The translations under genes and the position numbers were made by a program. Shown in pieces: positions 50,401-62,400 of a DNA stretch of 64,000 nt. The notes under the pieces are model-generated. The model made no database searches. It was not told the origin of the DNA and worked only from the letters and a program-made list of their open reading frames with translations. This DNA is from Sthenelais limicola. Its lineage: Eukaryota; Annelida; Polychaeta; Phyllodocida; Sigalionidae. Positions within the stretch are counted from its first letter, which is position 1, and each line of letters opens with the position of its first letter. The stretch is from positions 55,882,986-55,946,985 of the forward strand of contig OW804097.1 of the NCBI GenBank assembly GCA_942159475.1. Direction: 5' to 3'.

Positions 50401-53400
50401 TTGGTTCTCAATTAATGTATACATATAACATATTACTTTAGAATTATACACGGACTCGACTTATTCACATTATAAAATAATTCAACATCATTATTTAGAT
50501 TATTCTCTGTTTTCGAAAGCATTTGGGGGACTGCAGATTTGTTGAAAAGCTAGAGGCACAACCATCGTTGCAGTGTAACATTTCCTGATAGGCCTATCGC
50601 TATATATAGGGAATGCAAACATTCACTGCCTTACTGCTGTGATGACCTCACTCTACCTGCGAACAACTGCTAGGCTTAAAATGAGGAGCGGTTGCGTTAG
50701 TATGTTTGTGTTAAAAAAGAACAAAAACAAAAACACACAAAAAACCCGGCAAGGTTTGAATAGGGGTTGCCAGCTCGCCACAACTAGAGAGAGCTGTGAA
50801 CATGATTTCTACTGATGTTACCCTTGCAATCCAGGCTGTTGTTGTGGCTCCAAATTCCGTCCTCTAGACAGACTACAGACTTGTGTTGGGTTCCGTCATG
50901 AAACCTGTGTTCTGTGTCACAGGTGAAGTTATGTGTGGCGAAAGCAAATTTGCCAAATCCCACCCTCTGTGCGTTAGGGATATTAGATATTTCGTGACAA
51001 AGTGTAGCTGGAAAAATAAAAACAATGATGAGTACTTCATGGGTAGAACCGAAGAACTATCTACTAAGGTGACTACTATTCAATACATTCCTGGAATGGG
51101 AATATAAATAATTTAGCAACTAAGGCTTAATCCACCCCAAAATACCCATGCGTTTTTTCCTGCCGCGGTTTTGCGCCGCCTGGCTTGCCCCGTCGCGGGA
51201 AAACCTGCCACAGAATTTCCTGCGGGAGCCTTGTCCACCACCGCGATAATTGTCTCTGCTCTATATTTCTTATAAATGATATCTCTTTCATATATGTACC
51301 GGTATACGTCATATACTGATATCATCATATGGATTAGACTATTTGCCATGTGTCTCATCTCATTATCCCATCAATTTATAGACTTGTTTGATTTGATTTG
51401 ATTTGATTTTTTGTAAATATTTTATTCAGGACGGATAAACATTTTCATACATCGAGCATAAATATTCTCAGAATAGTCTGATTTAAATTTGTAAACCTCA
51501 CCAATAAGTCATTCAGCTTATGTTAACATGTTAATGTACACCACCACATTCAGGATATGGCGGACGACAGGGTCTGACCCTAGTCATATAAAGCTAATAG
51601 GTTGACACATGCCACTATTGTGAATAAAGAAATGTTAAAAAAAAAAATGAATTTTGTAGATTTGTAAATTTGGGAATTCGAATTTTGGGAAATGGAAACT
51701 TTGAAAAAACCCCCAAAACTTTGGATTCTTTTTAAAATTTTGAATTTGATCTTGGTCAAAAATGTAAAAAGATTGAACATTTTCTTTTTCCTTGAATTTC
51801 TGGAAAGCGGAAATTTGAAGAAAATAAAGAAATTTTGAATTCTTTTTTGAAATTTGAAAATTCCGAAAAAAAAATGGAAATTCTGAAAATTTGAAAATTC
51901 CGAAAATCGGAGGGAAAAAAATGAAATTAAAAAAAAAAGAAAAAGTTTTGTATTTTCCAAATTTTGAAAATTCCAAAATTGCGAAATTGTTTGAAAAATT
52001 ATTTTATAGTGATTTCATTCCTCAACTTATAAATAAATGATAAACCAAAGAGAAATTGTCTTGAATAGTTTTTTCGGAATAAAAATACTTGTACCAATCT
52101 CACAGTAATTCCATGTTACCAATCTAGTTCATCAAGTGGCAGTAGAATCATAATGGGAAAAACCACCACAGCTGTGCGGGAATATCAAAATGATTTGATA
52201 TTGCCGCATGGCCGCCGAGAAAGAAAACGCTGCGGGAAAACCTGCTGCGGGAGTCTATCCACCAACTCGATTATTTCCGTGGCAGCAGAAAACTGCCGCA
52301 GAGCAACCTGCGGTGCAAAATCGCCTGAAAATCGCCTTGGTGGGCCAGGCGCTTAACTTGTCTATGCCTACCTTGACAGTCCTGGACTTTCTCATTCCAC
52401 ACACCTGTTCCTGTACAACTATACGTCTTATTGGTAGAGCCATCAGGGAAACTGTATCCCGGAAGGCAGGATACCTTGGTCTCCTTATCTGCGAGAATGT
52501 CTGCATTTATCCTCTCCTGTTCTTTTCCAGATGAGAAGCTTAAAGTGCAGCGCACAACTGTTGTACAATGGAAAAATCACCGTGAAAAAAGTATGGGTGA
52601 AATGTTGGAGTATCTCTTTTTTAAATAGTGAGTAATTCTGTTGACGTTCTGTAACAGTTTCGGAGATTGTAAAGTTATTGGTATTTTGTCTTGGTCAGAT
52701 ATGATTGATTGGGTAGCCTTCGTTGCCTATGTGATACACTATATGTTCCATTTAACCTGAACTCGAGGGGAAATCAGAAAAAGTTCAGGTTAACCGAAAA
52801 TTCAGCTAAAGAGAACAGGTATATTAAATTGGAAGGCTACAGGGAAATTGCAAAAGGTTTAGCTTAACCGAAAATTCAGCTAAACCAAGTTCAGGTTAAG
52901 CGGAACATAATAGTGTATAGAACATGTATATGGTTAGTCACCTCATGCTTTCAAAAATAGCGGTGAAACTATAAGTAGTTGTCTATCAATATTATGAAAT
53001 ATTATAGCCTTTAACTCCTTGGGATATTATAAGTGAGGATATTTAATTACTTTGGGAGAATGAGGGAAAGTTACAAGCAGATCCTATATTCTGACCAAGG
53101 AACTGCAGCTAAATGTTGACACTGCACAAAACACACCCCAAGGTGCGAGGCACATGGTCACTGCACGAAACAAGTTATACACGCGATGCAGTTTGTGCCC
53201 ACAGACCTGCTCCAGTAATGAGGAAACTCAGACAGAACTCTCTGGCATCAACATTAAAGCTGCATTCTCAGCTATTACGACACAAGGAATCTTACCTAAT
53301 TTACTCGTTGCTTTGAGCTATAGGACTGCCGTTATCAATATTTGCTGCTGTTATATGCAAATTGAAAACTTTGAAGGCAAATCGGCACCGAATCGGCAGC

Positions 53401-56400
53401 TTTAAATTACTCTCTTATACTCTCACAATGCCATCATAACTCCAATAAAAAGGAATAAGAGAGAAAAACAAAGTTCTTTTAATGCCTTTGAAGTAATAAA
53501 CATTAAGTATGGAAACATTACTTACTTTTGCAACCAGATAAATAAGTTTTATCCCAATGTTCATCTGATTTGCATAGGATCCACTTCTGCTTGGTGCCAT
53601 CAGAGAATCTTCGCCCTGGATGACACACAAGAGAGATGCTATGATGTAATCCATGACCGGAAGTTCCCACCACTGACGCTCCTTCCACAAGGGGGAGTGG
53701 TGGGCAGGCAGCTTAGAACAAATACAATAATGATTATTACAAGAGAGGAAAAGTATTACAAGATATATATTTTGAAAGAAGAATATTAGGGATTTAAGAA
53801 TGATCTATAAAATTTATTTTTGAATTAAAAGGGTGTCGTATTTATGACTTTCCACTAACATTATGACGTCTCCAATAGGTGGCAACTTATATATGCCGAA
53901 TTAATGTACCATGTTACTGCAGCAGGAATTCGACAGATTTCTGCTATTCTTTGCATCACAGACTTGCCAATAATAATAATGAACCTGGATGATTCATTTG
54001 AACAAACATGGAACTGGAAGCCATGCATGTCCATAAATAGTATAAATGAGACACTACACATGTATAATAGATTTCTATTGTAATTGCAGAAACATACGCT
54101 TTGTTACCTAACCCTTAATATCGAGTAAACATGAAGGCTGGAGTGATGTTTATATAAAGAGTTATCTGCACATTCCGTTGAACCATACGATTGCCCTGAT
54201 TCTAAGCACGTTAGATAACTTAGTACAGTCCGTCACTATAGCTCACTGCGGTGGTCAGCATTGAAACTGACGGGAACGTCCCTAGCAACCAGTGCTTAGA
54301 TCGATTCTGGTAGCAGTTCAGTCTTTCACGATATTTAACCATATAAGCATATATAAAATCCATATTCGGCATAATTAATTAGGTGGAGTGATGTTTATAT
54401 AAAGAGTTACCTGCACATTCCGTTGAACCATACCATTGTCCTGATTCTAAGCACGTTAGATAACTAAAGGCAAGCCCATTAGGCAACCTTAGGCGATCTT
54501 TGCACTTGATCTTGGCTGTTGATTTCGCCCATCGACTGCTCATTTCTATAGCGTAAGTTTTCGTAGATGAAATAAGAGGGCACTGGATGTCCTTCCCTGA
54601 TGTCACGAAAAAGATATTGTAGAATATTATGATGTGTAACATGGCTGTCAGTGATAAAAGGTTAAGCAATACATATTCTTTGATTGACGGAATGAGGAAA
54701 TGTTGATCCACGAGTTTTGAGATTAGTGGTACAATGATGGGGAACACTTCTGGACGTAGTTGTAAATGACTATATATTTTAATGATAAAATGTCGTCATC
54801 ATCTCCACTCTATCTAGTCTATCTTGCATGATGTGTATTAACCAAGGTGTTCGTAAACGGAAAAATAGTATACAGTAGTCAATCAAAGAGGAGGTATACG
54901 TTCAAATGGAATTCGGCAACAGTGTACAATATAATATATTCTAATTTACTCGTATTTATGAAATCTACAATTGCTATTAAAGTAAAGCTCAAATGTACCC
55001 CAAAAGACATCAAATTTCAAAATGACAAAATTCATGATAAATTTCCCCTCTTAATCCACTACTTGGATCATCTTTGGCTTTTGGCTTGGTTTCAGTTCGT
55101 TACCATTATTTTCCTACCAATAACTTTTATCCAAACTTAACTCACTTTCACAAATGTCTACGGTGCTACTCCATGTACCGTCGCTCAGGCATGTGACACT
55201 TGTAGAGGAGGTTTCTAAGCCAGGGATCCAGTAGGCCTCATCATGACAGTCTACTATTAAATAGGATCCTGCAACATACGCCTCTGCAGCCACTCTAACC
55301 CCAGGTGTGAGGGGTGACACATCCACCCGGGGACATAGGACCACTGATTGCACAGATCCCCCGAGGCTTTCAAACACTGTGTTCAGTTGTTGCGCTACCT
55401 TTTCATTCTGGTTCAGGGCTTCAGTGTTAAGGCCCTGTTCTTTGGGTTTAGTGGCTAAGGTGGTTAAGGTTGTTACTGTAGTAGAGGCTGAGGTGGTTGA
55501 GGGTGTTACTTTAGTAGGAGCTGAGGTAGTTGAGGATATTAGTGTAGTAGGGGCTGAGGTGGTTGGGAGTGTTACTTTAGTAGGAGCTGAGGTAGTTGAG
55601 GGTGTTACTTTAGTAGGAGCTGAGGTAGTTGAGGATATTGGTGTAGTAGGGGCTGAGGTGGTTGAGGATGTTCCTGTAATTGTATTGGTTGTAACTTCAG
55701 TTGATGTTGGAGTGGTGGTAATTACTGTAGAGGACGGTAGCGAAATTGATTGGGAAAAGATATTATATGTCAATTATAAAAAGATAAAGAATTCAGCATT
55801 GTAACGGTATAAACAATTAATAGCTTACATACTAACTTCTGTAAAGATTGTTTCCACTGGTTTATTTTGCTTCGAAATCAGTTATAATTTGTTGTCTGCG
55901 ATTAAGTATGGAAACATTACTTACTTTTGCAACCAGATAAATAAGTTTTATCCCAATGTTCATCTGATTGGTCATCTGATCTGATTTTAGCCTTGCAGGG
56001 ACTATAGGCCAGGGGATGCCTAGGGACGTACATCCCCTGGCCTACAGTCCCCTCTGGCCCAAAACATGGACCAATCTATTACCCTAATAGTATCAATCAT
56101 ACTTTTCAGTTATCTCATTAGTGATCATTTCCACCAATTTGACGACTTTTAATGTAAGCTCCATATCCTATATAATGCCCTTGAGCAGTTAAATATCACA
56201 ATATATGATTATTTTGGCAATAATTATTTAAGAAATATGGGGGGAACCACGTTTCAAGAATGGAAAACTGACAATTTTTGAAAAAAAGCACTCCCACACC
56301 CAATTTTCGTAGATATTCATTGATATTCTAAAAAACTAAATACAACAATTACCATTAAGCAATTTTAGAAAACACGGCTAGGGATATTGGGGTAAAGAAA

Positions 56401-59400
56401 AATTCATTTTTCATTTTTATATGCCAGAAAAAACAGAAAAAACATTTGAGGTAGCTTTTGTCGCGTCAGGGGGACGCCCTCCGTTTTTAACCATAAAAAT
56501 ACTGGAAAAATAGTATATAATACATCCTTAATGGGTTTAATCTGAAGAATTACCAATGTTTCAAATATTTATTCTGAAAAAATTGACTAAATTCCTTAAA
56601 GTCACCGATAAATTGCTTGATTAGCAATCTCTGATAGCCATGGTTGTGTCGCCTCAGGGGGACAGTATTCAGCCCTTATTGCATGAATGTTTTTGATAAT
56701 TATGGAGAATAATCATTTTTATTCTTAAAAATTAGAGAAATTCAGACAATTTTAACTAAGTTACATACCTTTTATATTTGTTCTTGCTAATTTAATTTAA
56801 CACAGGCCAAACTGTTCCTTGTCGCGTGCGGGGACAGTTTCCCCGCACGCGACAGGGGTGGGGGTGGGGGGACAAAGGGGGGCTGAGGGTGGAGGGAGAT
56901 CTATTCATATATTCAGCTATTTGAACTTTTTTGTACTAGTCTTGGGCAAAAGCAGGGTGCCTTGCATTTTGGGTCATACTCTCTCTTTTTGATCGATTCT
57001 AAATCTCCAGAATCTCCCGATTCCGAATCTACCAAGTACCACTCTGTCACCCTTGAGGAAATTAAATTATCGACGTTTGAAAAAAAAGTCAAAAATATCA
57101 AATTTAATCAATAATAAATTATTTTGCTCGAAATATCCACTGTACTTGTATAATATTAATGGCACATAAACTTTATAAGCGGAATAACATAATTATATAA
57201 AAATAGAGAATTTATAGTGACTGCTAAAGGTCATATTCAGAGGTCAACTGTCAAGGTCAGAGGTATATTTTTAGGTCCAATTTTCGAGAATTTTGCCATT
57301 TTTAAGGCATACTTTCCTCTGCCTGTAAAAAATAAACCAAACGAGACAATGGTTCCAAACTGTCGGGCTAACTAAAGTACTAAGGCCTATAAATATCAAA
57401 AAGAAAAAATGATTTTAGTTTTACTATGGTTACAAGGCCCTCACAGCTGAAAAGTCGTCAAATTGGTCGATATGGGCAGTACCCAAGTGTGAAGAAGAGC
57501 AATATGACCCAAATCTGAGATATACAGGTTAACTAACGAGTGAGAATATAGCATGAGTTTCGAAGCAACGAGTGCAATATTCTAAGCAACTGAAACCATC
57601 GAGTTAGTTTACAGATTTGTTATACATGCTTTCAATCATAAAAATAGAAAAAAATCGAGTCATAAATTTGAATTTACCTGTAATCTTAGTTAAAATAACA
57701 GATTGGTTACCATAACAACCCAACGTAAATCACTAGTGATATAGCTATATCCACACTAGGTGATACAAATGATATCCTCACCTGTGGTTGATACTTTGGG
57801 ACTACTTTCACTTCTAGATGTCAGTTCTGCTTCATCAGGTGACAGTGTTGTTTGCACAATCAGGCCTCCTCCACTTTCTTTCATGGCACCTGTATCATGT
57901 CCATTGCCTGAAGTTGCACCTCTTTCTGTGTTTTGCGTAGTGTCTAATACCTCATTGTTAACAGCCGATGTTGTTGTATCTTCTAAGATCACTGGAGGAC
58001 CTGCATAGAAACTCTGTTTTATTCCTTTTTGCTGGAACCCCGTCTTATAATAATTATTGTTTTGCCTACTTAGTATGAATGTTAGGGAATAGATTTGAGT
58101 GTAAGTTCACTAATAATAAATAATAATTAATAATAATACCAATCATTCATTTTCAATTTTTCCATTAGGCCTACCGTAGCCTACCCCTTTCTTCTCGACG
58201 GTAAGGATGGAGAACGTGAGGTATAGCCTATGGGGTATATGGGTCAGCACCAAATTATAAATTCATATATATTAAATTCTGAAAGAAATATTACACTTCT
58301 CACCACCAGGTAGAATATTACATCCAGAGGGCGCTACTTGAACTCACCCAGAGGGTGTACCTAACGCAGGTATAAATTGGTATGGTCAGGGCCTTGCTCG
58401 GCCACTTTTGAACTTTTTGTTTCACTTGATTGGACCCGTGAGTCCCGCTTTTTTTTTTATAGTAATACGCTGCACGTGTAGTGACGCCCGGCTGACACTT
58501 CACTGTCACTATGGTGAAACGTAACGTTAGTTGTTGGAAATATGGGGGTGAAAAACATGATCCGCCCACTGGTCAGAAGTGCCAAAAGTCCGCTGAGAGG
58601 AAGCCTAGCATTTCCTCCATGGATAACATTGACTGGGAAAAATGGTACCCACAATGTCGGCTGGTAGGAAGGAAAGACCTGCCACATGGGGCTCTAAAGT
58701 TCGGGATTCTATTCCTAAGAGTTCCTGGTTTAAACGTGAGAAGTCATATTTCCTACGCCCACACGTGGGGGTGACTGATGATAATGATTTTGAGCTTGAC
58801 ACAATAGTTCATACATAGTTCATAGTTCTTTACAAATTTGCTAAAAGTACATTTCTTTTGTCTGCACCCTGGCTTAGCTGGGGTAGTGAGCCCTACAATG
58901 AGAAGGATGCAGGAGGGACTTGTGGTTAAGCTTATCGGTGTAGGCGGTGAACTGGAACCCTGAGGAATGTGTCCCTTCTGGACAAGACTGTGATGTGGTG
59001 GACACGTGTTTGAATCCTGGACCTGGTGGAGTTTTAAAAAGCCTCACAACATTTTGTCACAAGTATGGAAACTGTTTTATGTATTGTGGCTAGAACTACC
59101 TATTTTATCTTATGAAACGTAGGCCTAGTGGCAATGATAAGGCAACAGAGAAAGACAGAATTACCTGACTTCAATAAACACCAATCCATGTAACACCTGC
59201 TTAGATCGGTGTTGTACACCCCTCCTATCTTTAGACATGTATCACTACTTGTAAAAAAGCCTCCCTTCGCAATCGTGTCTGAGTGTTCTGGACATGCCAT
59301 ATAAGGAGCCATGACTATCACATGACTAAATCTAGAAATTCAAGTAAAAATGAATACACAATTTGTAATGCATGCGGTATAAAATATAATACTTCCCTCT

Positions 59401-62400
59401 CTTGCAAGTTACCCTTGTATGTATACATATAAAATTATTGGGTGTTATTGTAAATAATAAAAAGGTCAATTACAACACAATGGAATCAATTAGGCCTATT
59501 ATTATGCAATGGATGTTGTTGAGGCAATTTTACTTATAAATAAGCTTGCCACTATATCACCACGTCGGTATATTAAAGCTGCATTCTCAGCTCTTATGAC
59601 AAAAGAAATCTTGGTATGTGTTTAATCATCGAGACGTCTAATCATCGAGAGAAAACGGCCGCCTGTGAGCGATAATAAGTGAAGGCATCGCATAAAAGGA
59701 TTCGGGTGGGTCCTCCAAATACAAGGACATTTTAGAAGCCCTTTAGCAAATACAACTTCCTCCAAAATGTTGGTCAATTGGCTTTTAGATGGGTTGGAAA
59801 AGAACGGAACAAACAGTAGAAAATATTCAGTTTCTGACCGACTTTATCTGAGAATGCAACTTTAACAAGAATATCTGGTGTAATATACCGTAGTAAAACT
59901 ACATACAAGATAACTAGGCCTATATCATTTTATTGATATTTTATTTTTACATATGGCCGATTTGGCCCCTGATTTCCCCCCGATTTGGGTCTTCAGATGA
60001 AACTTAGGATTTCATTTCAAATCCTGGTTTACGTTTTTGAAATAACATAAACCATGGTTTGAAATGAAATCTTAGGATTAATTGGGAGACTCAAATCGGG
60101 GGTGGTGGTGGTGGGGGGGGGGGGGCAATCGGGAGCCAAATCGGCCATGTGTGCGTCGGGCTTATAAATAACCAGTTGGGGAGCGCATACTAATTTGTTG
60201 TGATGACTTCTTATTATACTCCAGTGTAACTCTTATTAGAGTGCATCAAAACGTCTGGGAGCTATGTAGTAATTCCATTGCTACTTCACACACACTACAA
60301 CAACTTAGTGGTGATCACCATATTTACTTGGTCAAGAACTATATGTAATGACATGATGAATATCTTAATGATAATATCAATCAAAGCTAATCAAATTAAT
60401 CAAACCTTGTATCATTCACAGTAGCTTCTGGATTTGACTGGAATGTAGATAGCTCATCTCTACACCATGCTGTTTCACAGTAGTTTGTTGGCGTTGTAGA
60501 AGGAATGTGCAGCACGGCACACTCTTCCGTAGATGTATTAGCTGGGTAAAGCATTAGTTTTGTTGCAGATGCAGGGTAGGTACAGAGAAACGATTCAGCT
60601 GCCAGGTAAGCGTGGAAGGTAGAGCGATTGTAGGCAGGTAAGATACAGAAATAGGAATGTTTTTGGTACGGGATAGCCCTCCCTGTGCAATGGAATGGTG
60701 ATGGTACCAATGTCACTAAAACATTTTTCACTGGAAAAAAAATTAGGACATAATCAAAACCAGATGATATAATTTATCGACATTTTACCTATTTTTGATA
60801 CTTGGGTGATATAGCTCATTCATATTTTACGGACCGTGACTGTGGCGTATCCGATGTATGCCACTCTCTAGGCCAATTAATGGACTAAAGTGACCAAATG
60901 ATGCAATCTGATTGGCGCAATGTAACTTACAAAATAATTAATTGAGTCGTCTCGAGCTAAAGTTTAGGCGAAACAAGTTAGATCCACTTTTTAAAAAAAA
61001 TATATCAAATAATGATCATTCCATGTGTAGTAAATGTCACTTTGTTTGGGTTTTCAGCACGACCGGAAAACCAAATTAACCCCAAAGGGTGTATCTCCAT
61101 GCGCCATTTGCTATAGTTAATCCATTATTTTATGCAAAAGTTCTGGCATTTCACCCATTTTTGATACTCGGGAAGTACAGCTAATTTATACAGAGGTTAT
61201 TAATACTTTTAGTCTCTACCTCATGTGGTTATAGTCCCCGGATCATTCAATGTAGAGACTAAAGGAAATTAATGAATGGCTTAATCGATCCAATAAAAGC
61301 AGGAATCAGCCCAAATATATTCTAGTATTCTAATAGTATAGGCCTATATTCTTCCTTCACTAATAATGTTTCTCATTAAGGACATATTTCTCTAACATGA
61401 ATTACAGTATATTATGCGTATACATACGGGTTGTTGAATGACAAAAGTCCATTTTGCAGCCATCCGTGCCAGCCAATGGGATGCTGTCACAAATCTTAGA
61501 TGGCATAGTTATACCAGCAACTGGTGACAGATACGAGCCAGTGGGGCAGCCTCCTGTCACAGTCAGAACCACCCCCGTTGAGGGCAGATTGACTGACATA
61601 TAACACCACTCTAATTGGCAGGTACTTGAGGTTAGACAGACATCAGAATTACTTGCTGTAATAGCAGGGTACCATTTTCTTGATCCTCCTGTCACTGAAC
61701 AGTTACTTGCAGCTGTCAGATAAGTGTCAGGAGGTAGAACTGAGAAGCAGTAATTCCCTTCAGCTTCACCATAAAGTCTCTGACAATGGGTAGGACTCAG
61801 GGTAGAAATGAACTTATTGAGTGCTGAAAATATAATGAAAACTTTGGTAAGATCTTCAGTTTTGAATGTTTCAGCAGGTCGTCCAGTATCTCCTGGGGTA
61901 GCATAGATTTAGCTAGATTTGCGCTTCTCGTGCTGATATTCAGCACATCAATGTTTAATCTACCAATATGACCTTACTCTTTTAGAATATAAACAATAGT
62001 TCTTGAATGAACTGAATAAGCTTGATCCTTAATTTAAGTATTCTATTGCATGGGGTTCAAAATACGTTAGTGTATGGTACCAAAGTTTGGAAAAGCATGT
62101 AAATTGATAGGGTCTACGGTTGTGCTGTCATGGACACCACAAAGTATTGCACATATTTGAATCTATCTGTAAGAGCTCTGTAGGAGAATGAGAATTATCA
62201 CTGTGTGAAACTTTGTCCAATAAAATTAAAAAAAAAAAAAAAGGAGCTGAGAATGCGGCTTTAATATACCGATGTGGCGATTTAGAGGCAAGCTTATTTA
62301 TAAAGTAAAATTGCCTCAACAACATACACTTAACATACATTACCACTTAATTATCCTAGTCAAATTTGCTTAAAACTGCATCCTCAGCAGCAATTATTTT

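Larger units (their letters stand above)
55725..57781 (-). other. Intron 5 of the membrane gene
   Basis: About 2 kb, no exon found. Contains a 69-bp exact copy of the exon 8 donor region (55901-55969) and three spaced GC-rich motifs, one a strong hairpin (56820-56854). Confidence 0.6.

Noticed and set aside
51580..51976. Phe/Lys-rich antisense ORFs
   Set aside because: AT-rich cryptic repeat; low complexity only.
58900..59040. Possible tRNA-derived SINE
   Set aside because: GTTTGAATCC resembles box B, but box A is weak and the spacing is long; too little to call.
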